From Pseudonocardia kunmingensis (lineage in GTDB: Bacteria; Actinomycetota; Actinomycetes; Mycobacteriales; Pseudonocardiaceae): a stretch of 64,000 nt of DNA. The stretch spans positions 806,001 through 870,000 of the forward strand of contig NZ_VFPA01000001.1 of assembly GCF_006716445.1 (NCBI RefSeq). The letters run 5' to 3'. Below the pieces are notes generated by a model, which was given only the letters and a program-made list of their open reading frames with translations, was not told the origin of the DNA and did not search any database. Each line of letters begins with the position of its first letter. The stretch's first letter is position 1. Below are positions 19,646 to 28,974 of the stretch, piece by piece. A program made the position numbers and the translations under genes.

Positions 19646-20506
19646 TCAGCCGGCGCGCAGGTCCAGGCCGAGATCCAGGGCGCGGACCGAGTGGGTGAGC
19701 GCTCCGACCGACAGGAAGTCCACCCCGGTCTCCGCGTACGCCCGCGCGTTCGCCAGCGCCAGCCCGCCGGACGACTCGAGCTGCGTGGGCCCGTTCCCCC
19801 GCCGCCGCACCGCCTCGCGGGTCCGCTCGACGTCGAAGTTGTCCAGCAGCACCAGCTCGGCGCCCATGGCCAGCACCTCGTCGAGCTGCTCCAGGGTGTC
19901 CACCTCCACCTCGCACGGCAGGTCGGGGGCCTGCGCCCGGGCCGCCGTCAGCGCCGCGCCGACCGAACCGGCGGCGGCCACGTGGTTGTCCTTGATCAGG
20001 ACGGCGTCGCCGAGTCCGAGCCGGTGGTTCACCCCGCCGCCGCAGCGCACCGCGTACTTCTCCAGCAGCCGCAGCCCGGGAAGCGTCTTGCGGGTGTCGC
20101 GGATCCGCGCGCCGGTGCCGGCGACCGCGTCCACCCAGGCGGCCGTGGCCGTGGCGACACCGGAGAGGTGGCACAGCAGGTTCAGGGCCGTGCGCTCGGC
20201 GGTGAGCAGCGCCCGCACCGGCGCGCGGACGGTCAGCACCACGTCACCCGGCGCGAGCCGCTCGCCGTCGGCGCGGGCGTCGAGCACCTCGTAGCCGTCC
20301 ACGACCTCGTCCAGTACGGCGCGCACCGCGGGCAGCCCGGCCAGCACGCCCGCCTCCCGGGCCGCGAACGCCGCGACGGCGACGGCGTCGGCCGGCACGG
20401 TGGCCGCGGTCGTCGCGTCGGGGCCGTAGCGCAGGTCCTCCTCCAGCGCCGTCGCGACGACGCGGTCCAGGTCCGCGACGTCCGGTTCCACCAGTGCACC
20501 GATCAT
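19646..20506 (-). CDS. nadC: Nicotinate-nucleotide pyrophosphorylase NadC
   Basis: 286 aa. Quinolinate + PRPP to nicotinate mononucleotide + CO2, third step of de novo NAD synthesis. Motifs: LNLLCHLSGVAT, RIRDTRKTLPGLRLLEKYAVRCGGGVNHR, IKDNHV, EVEVDTLEQLDEVLA, LLDNFD and SVGALTHSVRALDLGLDL. ATG 20506 overlaps the nadB stop (ATGA). Last gene of nadA-nadB-nadC. Confidence 0.97.
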   Translation of the reverse strand: MIGALVEPDVADLDRVVATALEEDLRYGPDATTAATVPADAVAVAAFAAREAGVLAGLPAVRAVLDEVVDGYEVLDARADGERLAPGDVVLTVRAPVRALLTAERTALNLLCHLSGVATATAAWVDAVAGTGARIRDTRKTLPGLRLLEKYAVRCGGGVNHRLGLGDAVLIKDNHVAAAGSVGAALTAARAQAPDLPCEVEVDTLEQLDEVLAMGAELVLLDNFDVERTREAVRRRGNGPTQLESSGGLALANARAYAETGVDFLSVGALTHSVRALDLGLDLRAG

Positions 20507-22095
20507 GCCGCCACCGCCGTTCCGGTCCGCACCACCGGCTGTCCGGCGGCGTCGAGGGTCAGTTCCAGGCTCGCGCGCTGCCACACGTCGTCGCGCTCGG
20601 GGAAGTCGGTGCGCACGTGGCAGCCCCGGCTCTCGGTGCGGGTGCCGGCCGCCGCGAGCACGGCCTGCGCGAGCAGGGTGAGCGCGGCGTCCTCCACGCC
20701 GGCCCGGTCGACCGGCACCCCCACCACGGCGGCGGCCTCGACGCGGTCCGACGCCGCGGCGAGCCCTGCGGCGTCGCGACCGATCCCGGCGGCCACGGTC
20801 ATCGCCTGCTGCACGACCCCGCGCGGGGCAAGCGGCACGGCCGGCGCGGCCACCAGGCACTCCCCCGCGGCGGGCCGCGGGGTGCGCGCGTCGGCCGCCA
20901 CCGCCCGCGCCGCGCGAGCGCCGACGACGAGCCCTTCGAGCAGCGAGTTCGACGCCAGCCGGTTGGCGCCGTGCAGGCCGGTGCGCGCCACCTCGCCCGC
21001 GGCGTAGAGCCCCGGCACGGCGGTGCGCCCGTGCAGGTCGGTGACCACCCCGCCGCACGCGTAGTGCGCCGCCGGGGTGACGGGGATCGGCTCGCGGGCC
21101 GGATCGATGCCCGCAGCGCGGCAGGCCGCGTGCACGGTCGGGAACCGCCGGGCGAAGTCGGGGAGCGCCGTCGCGTCCAGGTGCACGCAGTCGGCGCCGG
21201 TGGCGGCGAGCGTGCGGGTGATCGCGCCCGCCACGACGTCGCGCGGGGCGAGGTCGGCGAGCGGGTGCACGCCGGTCATGAACCGCCGGCCCGCGCGGTC
21301 GAGCAGCACCGCGCCCTCGCCGCGCACGGCTTCGGTGACGAGCGGCCGCCTGCCCACCGCGGGCCCGGTGTAGAGCACCGTGGGGTGGAACTGCACGAAC
21401 TCCAGGTCGGCTGCCGTCGCGCCGGCCCGCAGCGCGAGCGCCAGCCCGTCGCCGGTGGCCGTCGCCGGGTTCGTCGTGCTCAGGTACAGCTGCCCGTACC
21501 CGCCGGTGGCCAGCAGGACGGCGGGCGCGCGCAGCACCCCGGGACGGCCGGCGTCGTCGAGCACCGCGAGCCCGGTGACGGTGCCGCTGCCGTCCCGCAG
21601 CGCGTCGACGGCGACGTGGCCGACGAGCAGCGGGAGCCGCCGGTCGGTCGCCGCCGCCACGAGGGCGCGCTCCACCTCGGCGCCGGTGGCGTCACCGCCT
21701 GCGGGCACCACGCGGAACGCCGAGTGCCCGCCCTCGCGGGTGCGGGCCGGGCGGCCGTCGGGAGCGGAGTCGAACACCGCGCCGCGCGCGCGCAGCCGGG
21801 CGACGGCGGCCGGGCCGTCGGCGAGGATCTCCGCGACGGCGGCGGCGTCCGACAGGCCTGCGCCCGCGGTGAGGGTGTCGGCGACGTGCGCCTCCACGCT
21901 GTCGCCCGGCACGTCCCCCAGCACGACGGCGACGCCGCCCTGCGCGTAGCCGGTGGAACCGGCGTCGACGGCGTCCTTGGTCACGACGACGACGCGCATG
22001 CCGAGCTCGGCGGCGTCGAGCGCGGCCGTGAGCCCCGCGACCCCGGACCCGACGACGACGACGTCCGCCTCGGCCTCCCAGAGGACCGCGGTCAC
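20503..22095 (-). CDS. nadB: L-aspartate oxidase NadB
   Basis: 530 aa. FAD enzyme making iminoaspartate from aspartate for NadA. FAD-binding [64 protein letters not shown], the active-site region [23 protein letters not shown] and [18 protein letters not shown]. Length is usual. GTG 22095 overlaps the nadA stop (GTGA). The C-terminal helical domain continues to TGTAVAA. Confidence 0.97.
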   Translation of the reverse strand: MTAVLWEAEADVVVVGSGVAGLTAALDAAELGMRVVVVTKDAVDAGSTGYAQGGVAVVLGDVPGDSVEAHVADTLTAGAGLSDAAAVAEILADGPAAVARLRARGAVFDSAPDGRPARTREGGHSAFRVVPAGGDATGAEVERALVAAATDRRLPLLVGHVAVDALRDGSGTVTGLAVLDDAGRPGVLRAPAVLLATGGYGQLYLSTTNPATATGDGLALALRAGATAADLEFVQFHPTVLYTGPAVGRRPLVTEAVRGEGAVLLDRAGRRFMTGVHPLADLAPRDVVAGAITRTLAATGADCVHLDATALPDFARRFPTVHAACRAAGIDPAREPIPVTPAAHYACGGVVTDLHGRTAVPGLYAAGEVARTGLHGANRLASNSLLEGLVVGARAARAVAADARTPRPAAGECLVAAPAVPLAPRGVVQQAMTVAAGIGRDAAGLAAASDRVEAAAVVGVPVDRAGVEDAALTLLAQAVLAAAGTRTESRGCHVRTDFPERDDVWQRASLELTLDAAGQPVVRTGTAVAA

Positions 22096-23087
22096 TCCGC
22101 ACCCCCCGGCTGCCCGATCTCGATCATCCGCCGGACGGCGGCGCGGCCGCGGGCGGCGAGCTCGGGGTCGACGTGCACCTCGTCGCGGCCCTCGCGCAGC
22201 GCGCGCAGCAGCTTCTCCGGAGTGATCATCTTCATGTAGCGGCAGGAGGCGCGGTCGTTCACGGCCCGGAAGTCGATCTCGGGCGCGGCCCGGCGCAGCT
22301 GGTGCAGCATGCCGACCTCGGTGGCCACGAGCACCGAGGAGGCCCGCGACTCCCGCGCCGCGTCGAGCATGCCCCCGGTCGAGAGGATCTTCACGCGGTC
22401 CGCGGGCACCGCGCCGGTCCCGGCGAGGTAGAGCGCCGAGGTGGCGCAGCCGCACTCGGGGTGGACGAACAGCTCGGCGTCGGGGTTCGCCTCGGCCTGC
22501 GCCGTGAGGGTGGCGCCGTTGATCCCGGCGTGCACGTGGCACTCCCCCGCCCAGACGTGCATGTTCTCCCGCTGCAGCACGCGGCGGACGTGCGCGCCGA
22601 GGAACTGGTCGGGCAGGAACAGCACCTCCTTGCCGGCCGGGATCGAGGCCACGACCTCGACGGCGTTGGAGGAGGTGCAGCAGATGTCGGTCTCGGCCTT
22701 CACCGCGGCGGTCGTGTTCACGTAGGAGACGACCACGGCGCCCGGGTGCTCGGCCTTCCACGCCCGCAGCTGGTCCACGGTGATCGAGTCGGCCAGCGAG
22801 CAGCCCGCGGCGGCGTCCGGGATCAGCACCGTCTTGCCAGGGCTGAGGATCTTCGCGGTCTCGGCCATGAAGTGCACGCCGCAGAACACGATCGTCGAGG
22901 CCTGCGACTCGGCCGCGATCCGGGACAGGGCCAGCGAGTCGCCGGTGTGGTCGGCGACGTCCTGGATCTCCGGCAGCTGGTAGTTGTGCGCGAGCAGCAC
23001 CGCGTCGCGGCGACGGGCCAGTGCGCGCACTTCGTCGGCCCATCCGGGCTCGAGCCCGGACCGGGCGATCGTCGGGCTGGCGGTCAT
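22092..23087 (-). CDS. nadA: Quinolinate synthase NadA
   Basis: 331 aa. Condenses iminoaspartate with DHAP; [4Fe-4S] enzyme. Cluster cysteines lie in [13 protein letters not shown], the [13 protein letters not shown] region and [15 protein letters not shown]. Substrate-site residues are in [20 protein letters not shown] and [14 protein letters not shown] chose ATG 23087 ([11 protein letters not shown]) because AGGAGGGG lies just upstream, and because a longer frame would run through the NrtR palindrome. First gene of the operon, regulated from 23100-23120. Confidence 0.97.
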   Translation of the reverse strand: MTASPTIARSGLEPGWADEVRALARRRDAVLLAHNYQLPEIQDVADHTGDSLALSRIAAESQASTIVFCGVHFMAETAKILSPGKTVLIPDAAAGCSLADSITVDQLRAWKAEHPGAVVVSYVNTTAAVKAETDICCTSSNAVEVVASIPAGKEVLFLPDQFLGAHVRRVLQRENMHVWAGECHVHAGINGATLTAQAEANPDAELFVHPECGCATSALYLAGTGAVPADRVKILSTGGMLDAARESRASSVLVATEVGMLHQLRRAAPEIDFRAVNDRASCRYMKMITPEKLLRALREGRDEVHVDPELAARGRAAVRRMIEIGQPGGAE

Positions 23088-23099
23088 GACCCCTCCTGG

Positions 23100-23120
23100 T
23101 TTTCGACTATGAGTCGTAAA
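23100..23120. promoter_or_regulatory. NrtR operator upstream of nadA
   Basis: 21-bp palindrome with half-sites TTTTCGACT and AGTCGTAAA around ATG; eight of nine arm positions pair. It lies 13 bp upstream of the nadA start and contains the possible -10 CATAGT (minus strand, 23106-23111). The divergent gene encodes NrtR, whose orthologues repress nadABC in mycobacteria. Binding here is inferred. Confidence 0.75.
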
Positions 23121-23228
23121 CGAGGGCGATCGTAACAGCGGCAACGCCACCGCAACCCCTCCGCGTGACCGGGACCTCATCCCGGGGCAACCCGACGTTC
23201 ACCGCGCTCGCCGGGGTGGTCGGCACCC

Positions 23229-23234
23229 TACGAT
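23229..23234 (+). promoter_or_regulatory. -10 element of nrtR (leaderless)
   Basis: TACGAT, 7-nt spacer, ATG of nrtR at 23242. Confidence 0.45.
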
Positions 23235-23241
23235 CCGTCAC

Positions 23242-23955
23242 ATGACGCGCCCGACCGAGCACGAGGTGCTGGCCGCGGTGCTCCAGATCCGGTGCGGCGC
23301 GCTGCAGGTCCTCGCCTGGCAGCGGGCCCGGCCGCCGGACTCCGGCCGCTGGGCGCTGCCCGGCGGCCTGCTCGGCGACGACGAGGACGTCGAGCGGTCG
23401 GTCCGCCGCCAGCTCGCCGAGAAGGTCGACGTCCGGGAGGTCACCCACGTCGAGCAGATCGCGGTGTTCAGCCGGCCGGACCGGGTGCCCGGCACCCGGC
23501 GGATCGCCACCGCCTTCCTCGGCCTCGTCCCGTCCGACGCCGACCCGGCGGTCCCGGCGGACACGGCGTGGCACCCGCTGGCGGCACCCCCCGCCACGGC
23601 GCTCGAGAAGGCGGCGTTCGACCACGCCGCGATCGTCGACGACGCCCGGGACCGGCTGCGGGCCAAGCTCTCCTACACCAACCTCGGCTTCGCACTGGCG
23701 CCGCGCGAGTTCACGATCTCCGCGCTGCGCGACCTCTACGCCGCCGCGCTGGGCCACCCGGTCTCGGCCACGAACCTGCAGCGCGTGCTCACCCGGCGCC
23801 GGGTGCTCGAACCGACCGGCGCGATGGCCCCGCCCGGGCCCGCGGGCGGCCGCCCCGCCGCGCTCTTCCGCTTCACCGAGCGCACCCTGCGCGTCACCGA
23901 CGCCTTCGCCGTGCTGCGACCGCCGGGCGAGGGCGCGCGCACCGCCGTACCGTAG
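23242..23955 (+). CDS. nrtR: NrtR-type Nudix-related regulator of NAD synthesis
   Basis: 237 aa. N-terminal Nudix-like domain (AAVLQIRCGALQVLAWQRA, GRWALPGGLLGDDEDVERSVRRQLAEKV) in which the Nudix box is degenerate: the REUXEE core reads RRQLAEK. NrtR repressors use this domain to sense ADP-ribose. The C-terminal winged HTH follows (KLSYTNLGFALAPREFTISALRDLYAAALGH and NLQRVLTRRRVLEPTG). Divergent from nadABC with a palindrome between. Binding of ADP-ribose or a related NAD product would release DNA and derepress NAD synthesis. A stand-alone Nudix hydrolase is the less likely alternative. Confidence 0.9.
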   Translation: MTRPTEHEVLAAVLQIRCGALQVLAWQRARPPDSGRWALPGGLLGDDEDVERSVRRQLAEKVDVREVTHVEQIAVFSRPDRVPGTRRIATAFLGLVPSDADPAVPADTAWHPLAAPPATALEKAAFDHAAIVDDARDRLRAKLSYTNLGFALAPREFTISALRDLYAAALGHPVSATNLQRVLTRRRVLEPTGAMAPPGPAGGRPAALFRFTERTLRVTDAFAVLRPPGEGARTAVP

Positions 23956-23960
23956 CGCCC

Positions 23961-24644
23961 GTGCCCGAGTCGCTTCCGCTGTTCCCGCTGGGCACCGTGC
24001 TGCTCCCCGGGGCCACGCTGCCGCTGCACATCTTCGAGCCGCGGTACCGCCAGCTCGTCGTCGACCTCGTCACCGGCGCCGTCCCCGACCGGGAGTTCGG
24101 CGTCGTCGCCGTCCGCGAGGGCTTCGTCCCCGACGACGACGGCATCGCCGGCCTGCACGCGATCGGGTGCACCGCGCACCTGCGCGACGTGCACCGGCTG
24201 CCCGACGGGCGGTTCGACGTCGTCACGCGCGGCGCCCGGCGGTTCCGCCTGCTCGACCTGGACGAGGACTCGAAGCCCTACCTGCTGGGCTCGGTCGAGT
24301 TCCTGCCCGACGACGCGCCTGCCGACGCGGCCCCTCCGGAGATGACGGAGGTCCTCGCCACCGCCGCCCGGGCCGCCCACCGGCGCTACTGCCGCACCGC
24401 CTGGAAGACCGGCGACTGGACCGAGCCCGAACCCGACGTCGAGCCCGCCGCCCTGCCGCACGTGCTCGCCGCCGACTGCCTGCTGCCGATCAGCGACCGC
24501 CAGCGGCTGCTCGAGCAGACCTCACCCGTGGAGCGGCTGCGGCTGGTGCGGGTGCTGCTCGCGCGCGAGACCGGCCTGCTCGCCCAGCTGCGCGCCGTGC
24601 CGACGCCGATCACCACCTACGCGGTGGATCACAGCGTCAATTGA
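23961..24644 (+). CDS. Lon N-terminal (LON substrate-binding) domain protein
   Basis: 227 aa. Starts LPLFPLGTVLLPGATLPLHIFEPRYRQLVVDL, the typical PUA-like LON domain, followed by FGVVAVREGF, IGCTAHLRDVHRLPDGRFDVVTRGARRFRLL and a helical tail. There is no AAA+ or protease domain. Function is unknown, perhaps an adaptor. GTG 23961 begins 5 bp after the nrtR stop, so it is probably co-transcribed with nrtR. Its 3' end overlaps the stop of vapC module 2 by 8 bp (convergent). Confidence 0.88.
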   Translation: MPESLPLFPLGTVLLPGATLPLHIFEPRYRQLVVDLVTGAVPDREFGVVAVREGFVPDDDGIAGLHAIGCTAHLRDVHRLPDGRFDVVTRGARRFRLLDLDEDSKPYLLGSVEFLPDDAPADAAPPEMTEVLATAARAAHRRYCRTAWKTGDWTEPEPDVEPAALPHVLAADCLLPISDRQRLLEQTSPVERLRLVRVLLARETGLLAQLRAVPTPITTYAVDHSVN

Positions 24645-25035
24645 TGCAGTGCACCGACACGACGTCGACAAGCTGATCGATGCCGCGGAAGTCGTCCGGG
24701 TTCATCGTGAGCAGCGGTATACGGGCCGCGGCCGCGGTCGCCGCGATCTGCAGGTCGAGACGACGGGGCCGCGGGTTGCGGCCGGCAGCCCGAACCAACG
24801 TGGCGAGCACACCGTAGAGCTTCGCCTCCTCGATCCCGTACGGAATGATCTCCAGGTCGGTCAGCACGGTGCGAAGGCGAGCTTGCCGAGCTCCTGGATC
24901 GGGTCCGCTGGTGGCTCCGAAAGCGAGCTCACCGACGCTGATCGCGCTCGCAACCATGACCGAGCCCTGGTGGTCCCCCAGGTCAATGCGCTCGAGATCG
25001 ATCAGCACGCACGTGTCGAGCAGCGCGTACGCCAA
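24637..25035 (-). CDS. vapC: PIN-domain toxin, VapC family (module 2)
   Basis: 132 aa from TTG 25035; the start gives AYALLDTCVLIDLERIDLG, the normal PIN N-terminus with the first Asp. Further acidic residues: AISVGELAFGA, RPRRLDLQIAATAAAARIPLLTMNPDDFRGI. The antitoxin stop is 1 bp upstream. Base composition is visibly lower in GC than the neighbours, a hint of horizontal acquisition, as is usual for VapBC. Confidence 0.9.
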   Translation of the reverse strand: MAYALLDTCVLIDLERIDLGDHQGSVMVASAISVGELAFGATSGPDPGARQARLRTVLTDLEIIPYGIEEAKLYGVLATLVRAAGRNPRPRRLDLQIAATAAAARIPLLTMNPDDFRGIDQLVDVVSVHCIN

Positions 25036-25036
25036 C

Positions 25037-25306
25037 TCAGTACTCGATACGGTCGTCGCCGAAGATCAAATCATCTGCCTCACGATCCCGGCGCCATTGC
25101 TCGACGTCGATCGGGGGGAGGGTGCGGAAGTGCTCCTGCAGCTCACGACCGGTGTACTGCCGCTTCCTCGGGTTACTAGCGTGCGGCACGAGGTCGGCGA
25201 CAGGCTTGCCGTTGCGGGTGATGACGAAGGCCTCCCCCGCCTCGACCCGCCGCATGATCTCGGCGTTGTCGTTGCGGAGCTGGCGCTGGCCGATGGTCTC
25301 GGGCAT
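25037..25306 (-). CDS. vapB: Phd/YefM-like antitoxin (VapBC module 2)
   Basis: 89 aa. MPETIGQRQLRNDNAEIMRRVEAGEAFVITRNGKPVADLVP is the Phd/YefM DNA-binding fold; the acidic tail DREADDLIFGDDRIEY would neutralise the toxin. I start at ATG 25306 rather than the longer 25321 GTG because the inverted repeat 25315-25333 then lies upstream as operator. Codon composition is less GC-rich than the average here. Confidence 0.88.
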   Translation of the reverse strand: MPETIGQRQLRNDNAEIMRRVEAGEAFVITRNGKPVADLVPHASNPRKRQYTGRELQEHFRTLPPIDVEQWRRDREADDLIFGDDRIEY

Positions 25307-25314
25307 GCCCCACC

Positions 25315-25333
25315 GTAGCACTGAATGTGCTAC
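25315..25333. promoter_or_regulatory. Operator of VapBC module 2
   Basis: Perfect inverted repeat GTAGCAC (25315-25321) / GTGCTAC (25327-25333) with a 5-nt spacer, 9 bp upstream of the antitoxin ATG. TACGGT on the minus strand, immediately before the start, may be the -10. Confidence 0.6.
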
Positions 25334-25348
25334 GGCGGACGCGGGCCC

Positions 25349-25834
25349 TCAGTGCCAGCCGTACTGCTCCCGCAGCCGCTGCGCCACCCGGTCGAACCGG
25401 GGGCGGTCCAGCACCGCACCCTCACGACGGATGCCCTGCTCCTCCACCGCCAGCACGCGGTCGAGGCGGACGTAGGACTCGCGGCCCTGCCGGTCCCAGT
25501 CCCCCGTGCCGACGGAGACCCACTCGCGGTGCCCGGCCCGGTCCTCCTGGCTGGACAGCATCAGCCCGACCAGCTCCGCACCCTCGCGCCCGACGACGAG
25601 CAGCGGCCGGTCCTTGCCGCGGCCGTCGTCCTCCTCGTACGGCACCCAGGCCCAGACGATCTCGCCGGGATCGGCGACGCCGTCGAGGTCGGGCGAGTAG
25701 ATGATCGTGCGGGTGCGCTCGCCCGTCGGCGCGCTGCGGGCCCGCGCCCGCTGCGCCGTACCCGACGACCGCCCCGAGAGCAGGTCCTGACCGATCCGCA
25801 CTGCCTGCCGCAGCACCCTGCCCCAGTCCGCCAT
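25349..25834 (-). CDS. PemK/MazF-like protein
   Basis: 161 aa. The C-terminal ~115 residues match the PemK/MazF beta-barrel: GEIVWAWVPYEEDDGRGKDRPLLVVG, LVGLMLSSQED, SYVRLDRVLAVEEQGIRREGAVL. The N-terminal ~45 residues (LRQAVRIGQDLLSGRSSGTAQRARARS) are basic and unusual for MazF. No small antitoxin gene is adjacent, so it may be a solitary housekeeping family member rather than a classical toxin. ATG 25834, with CATGCT 7 nt before. Downstream of bsaP on the same strand with a 42-bp gap. Confidence 0.75.
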   Translation of the reverse strand: MADWGRVLRQAVRIGQDLLSGRSSGTAQRARARSAPTGERTRTIIYSPDLDGVADPGEIVWAWVPYEEDDGRGKDRPLLVVGREGAELVGLMLSSQEDRAGHREWVSVGTGDWDRQGRESYVRLDRVLAVEEQGIRREGAVLDRPRFDRVAQRLREQYGWH

Positions 25835-25876
25835 GCCCTACAGCATGACGCCCGCTCCCGGCGGCCCGACGGTGGG

Positions 25877-26068
25877 TCAGGAGTGCCGCTCGCCGTGGCG
25901 GCTGCAGCGGGCCGTCCAGCCGTCCGGCGTCACCTGCACGACCATCCGGCGCGCGCAGTCCGGGCAGTACCGCGGCGGCTCGAGCGCGCGTCGGTCCGCG
26001 CAGCGCGCGTGCTCGCCTTCCGCGGCGGGGTTCCCGCACTGGTCGCAGAAGGCCACCACGAGCTCCAC
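25877..26068 (-). CDS. bsaP: Biotin synthase auxiliary protein BsaP
   Basis: 63 aa. Small cysteine-rich protein with two zinc-ribbon-like pairs: FCDQCG and [10 protein letters not shown], plus CADRR and CSRHGERH. This matches the actinobacterial family encoded next to bioB (Rv1590 type), reported to help biotin synthase turn over, probably through its auxiliary iron-sulfur cluster. GTG 26068 shares one base with the bioB stop (TAGTG), so the two are coupled. The identity rests on cysteine pattern, size and position. Confidence 0.82.
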   Translation of the reverse strand: MELVVAFCDQCGNPAAEGEHARCADRRALEPPRYCPDCARRMVVQVTPDGWTARCSRHGERHS

Positions 26069-27069
26069 TAGATCGTCTCGCTCAGTGCCTTGATCGGCAT
26101 CTGCAGCTCGCCGAGCAGGTCGATGTCGGTCTCGGCCGGGCGGCCCAGCGTGGTGAGGTAGTTGCCGACGATCACCGCGTTGATGCCGCCGAGCAGGCCG
26201 CGCCGGGCGCCGAGGTCGCCGAGGGTGATCTCGCGCCCGCCGGCGAAGCGGAGCACCGTGCGCGGCAGCGCCAGCCGGAAGGCCGCGACGGCGCGCAGCG
26301 CGTCCGGCCCGGACACCGGCTCGAGATCACCGAACGGGGTGCCGGGGCGCGGGTTGAGGAAGTTCAGCGGCACCTCGTCCGGCGTGAGCGAGGCGAGCTG
26401 GCCGGCGAACTCGGCGCGCTGCTCGAGGGTCTCCCCCATCCCGAGGATCCCGCCGCAGCAGACCTCCATGCCGGCCTCGCGCACCAGCCGCAGCGTCTCC
26501 CAGCGCTCCTCCCAGGTGTGGGTGGTCACCACGTTCGGGAAGTGCGAGCGCGCGGTCTCCAGGTTGTGGTTGTAGCGGTGCACGCCCATCGCGGCGAGCT
26601 GCTCGACCTGCTCGGGGGTGAGCATGCCCAGCGAGCAGGCGATGTTGATGTCGACCTCGTCCTTGATCGCCGCGATTCCCGCGGCGACCTGGGCCATCAG
26701 CCGCTCGTTCGGCCCGCGGACGGCCGCGACGATGCAGAACTCCGTGGCGCCCGTCTTCGCCGTCTGCTTGGCCGCCTCGACCAGCGAGGGGACGTCCAGC
26801 CACGCCGAGCGCACCGGCGAGTCGAACAGGCCCGACTGGGAGCAGAAGTGGCAGTCCTCCGGGCAGCCGCCGGTCTTGAGCGAGATGATGCCCTCGACCT
26901 CGACCTCCGGGCCGCACCAGCGCATCCGCACCTCGTGGGCCAGCGCGAGCAGCGGGTCGAGCGCGTCGTCGGGCAGGCGGAGCACCTCGAGCACCTGCTC
27001 GCCCGACAGCCCCTCGCCGGCCTCCAGGACCTGCTGCCGTGCGGTGTCGAGGATGTCGAATCGGGTCAT
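26068..27069 (-). CDS. bioB: Biotin synthase BioB
   Basis: 333 aa. Radical SAM enzyme inserting sulfur into dethiobiotin. The CxxxCxxC motif is in [17 protein letters not shown]. Remaining features are [73 protein letters not shown] and [17 protein letters not shown] 27069 is listed; GTG 27075 would add two residues and overlap the bioD stop as GTGA, the common style here, and may be the real start. Third gene of bioF-bioD-bioB-bsaP. Confidence 0.97.
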   Translation of the reverse strand: MTRFDILDTARQQVLEAGEGLSGEQVLEVLRLPDDALDPLLALAHEVRMRWCGPEVEVEGIISLKTGGCPEDCHFCSQSGLFDSPVRSAWLDVPSLVEAAKQTAKTGATEFCIVAAVRGPNERLMAQVAAGIAAIKDEVDINIACSLGMLTPEQVEQLAAMGVHRYNHNLETARSHFPNVVTTHTWEERWETLRLVREAGMEVCCGGILGMGETLEQRAEFAGQLASLTPDEVPLNFLNPRPGTPFGDLEPVSGPDALRAVAAFRLALPRTVLRFAGGREITLGDLGARRGLLGGINAVIVGNYLTTLGRPAETDIDLLGELQMPIKALSETI

Positions 27070-27071
27070 CG

Positions 27072-27773
27072 TCACAGCTGCGGAGTCTGCCAAACGCCAC
27101 CCAGTTCCGCAGCCAGACTGTGACGCGCGACCGTCGCGAACCGCTCCGGCGCGAGCGCGCCCGCCCCGTCGGGCAGGGCGCCGAGCAGCGGCACACCGCT
27201 CGTGGCGGGCAGGTCGGCGAGGTTGCAGCGGGCCGCGAGGTCCGGTTCGGCGGGCCACGCGCCGATCACGACGCCCGCGCAGCCCAGCCCGCGGGAGCGC
27301 AGCGCGGCGACCGTGAGCTCCGTGGCGTTGAGCGTGCCGAGCCCGGCGGCGGCCACCACGAGCACCGGCGCGGCGAGCAGCCCGGCGACGTCGGCGAGCG
27401 TGCCGTCGGCGTCGAAGCGCACCAGCAGCCCGCCCGCGCCCTCGACGAGCACCAGGTCGTGCTCCGCGGCGAGCGCGGTGGCCGCCTGCGCCGCGGCGGC
27501 CGGGGTGACGGGCGCCGCGCCCACGCGCCGGGCGGCGGTGTCGGGGGCGAGGGGGTCCGGGTAGCGCGCCAGCTCGCGCCCGGTGGTGCCGGGCACCAGC
27601 CGGGCGACGTCCGCCAGGTCCCCCGGCTCCCCGGGGGCCACCCCGGTCTGCGCGGGCTTGAGCACGGCCACCCGTTCCCCCCGTGCCGCGGCGACCGCGG
27701 CCAGCGCGGCCGTGACCACCGTCTTCCCGACCCCCGTGCCGGTCCCCGTGACGACCAGGACGCGGCCGGTCAC
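27072..27773 (-). CDS. bioD: Dethiobiotin synthetase BioD
   Basis: 233 aa. ATP-dependent carboxylation of DAPA to dethiobiotin, using CO2. P-loop [18 protein letters not shown], catalytic lysine in [49 protein letters not shown] 27773 overlaps the bioF stop (GTGA). CO2 is a substrate, which is of interest because a carbonic anhydrase fusion gene lies just upstream of bioF. Confidence 0.96.
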   Translation of the reverse strand: MTGRVLVVTGTGTGVGKTVVTAALAAVAAARGERVAVLKPAQTGVAPGEPGDLADVARLVPGTTGRELARYPDPLAPDTAARRVGAAPVTPAAAAQAATALAAEHDLVLVEGAGGLLVRFDADGTLADVAGLLAAPVLVVAAAGLGTLNATELTVAALRSRGLGCAGVVIGAWPAEPDLAARCNLADLPATSGVPLLGALPDGAGALAPERFATVARHSLAAELGGVWQTPQL

Positions 27774-28921
27774 GGCGCGGCCACCAGCGTCAGCACCTCC
27801 GCGAGCACGCCGCGGACGAGCGCGACGTCGGCCTCGGTGAGGGTGGCCCGGGCGGTCAGGCGGAGCCGGCTGGTCCCCTCCGGGACCGACGGTGGGCGGA
27901 AGCAGCCCACCCGCAGGCCGCGCTCGGCGCAGCGCCGGGCCGCGGCCACGGCGACGTCGGGCTCCCCGAGCACCACAGCCACCACGGCCGACGGCGGAGC
28001 GGGCACGCCCGCGGCGGCGGCCAGCGCGGCCGCCGCCCGCAGCACCGCGTCGGGGCGGCGCGGCTCGTCGCCCAGGACGCGCAGGGCGGCCAGCGCGGCG
28101 CCTGCGGACGCGGGCGCGAGGCCGGTGTCGAAGATGAACGAGCGCGCCGTGTCCACCAGGTGCGCGACGACGGCCGCCGGCGCGAGCACGGCGCCCCCCT
28201 GGCTCCCGAGCGCCTTCGACAGCGTGACCGTGGCGACCACGTCGTCGGCGCCGGCCAGCCCGGCCTCGGCGAGCAACCCGCGCCCGCCCGGCCCGACGAC
28301 GCCCAGTCCGTGCGCCTCGTCCACCACCAGCAGGGTGCCGTGCCCGCGGCAGACGCCGTGCAGCGCGTGCAGCGGCGCGAGCCCGCCGTCGACGCTGTTG
28401 ACGCTCTCGGTCACGACGAGGGCGCGCGCCTCCGTCCGGGCCGCGAGTGCGGCGTCGACGGCGTCCGGATCGTCGTGCGGCACCACCACGACCCGCGCCC
28501 GCGAGAGCCGGCAGGCGTCCACGAGCGAGGCGTGGTTGGCCGCGTCGGACACGATCAGCGCGTCCGGCCCGGACAGCGCCGTGAGGACGCCGAGGTTCGC
28601 CGCGTAGCCGGAGGAGAACACGAGCGCCGCCTCGGCCCCGGTGAACGCGGCGAGCTCGGCCTCCAGCTCGGCGTGCAGCGCCGTGGTGCCGGTCACCAGC
28701 CGCGACCCGGTGGCGCCCGCCCCCCAGGTCCGGGCCGCCCGCACCGCGCCGTCGATCACGCGGGGGTCGGTGGCGAGGCCGAGGTAGTCGTTGCCGGCGA
28801 GGTCGAGCAGCGGCTCGTCCGCCGCACGCGGACGCAGCTCCCGGCGCAGCCCGGCCGCGCGCCTGCGGGCGGCGTGCGGGGCGAGCCAGGCGAGCGGGTG
28901 CACGGGATGGGGGGACGTCAC
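27770..28921 (-). CDS. bioF: 8-amino-7-oxononanoate synthase BioF
   Basis: 383 aa. PLP enzyme joining pimeloyl thioester and alanine. Motifs: [78 protein letters not shown] lysine in [15 protein letters not shown] 28921, gap of 53 bp to the SulP-CA gene upstream on the same strand. No bioA is present in the window, so DAPA synthase must be encoded elsewhere. Confidence 0.95.
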   Translation of the reverse strand: MTSPHPVHPLAWLAPHAARRRAAGLRRELRPRAADEPLLDLAGNDYLGLATDPRVIDGAVRAARTWGAGATGSRLVTGTTALHAELEAELAAFTGAEAALVFSSGYAANLGVLTALSGPDALIVSDAANHASLVDACRLSRARVVVVPHDDPDAVDAALAARTEARALVVTESVNSVDGGLAPLHALHGVCRGHGTLLVVDEAHGLGVVGPGGRGLLAEAGLAGADDVVATVTLSKALGSQGGAVLAPAAVVAHLVDTARSFIFDTGLAPASAGAALAALRVLGDEPRRPDAVLRAAAALAAAAGVPAPPSAVVAVVLGEPDVAVAAARRCAERGLRVGCFRPPSVPEGTSRLRLTARATLTEADVALVRGVLAEVLTLVAAP

Positions 28922-28974
28922 GGACCAGACGGTAGCCACGGCAACCGCCGCGACACACGCCGTCCGGGTGCAGG

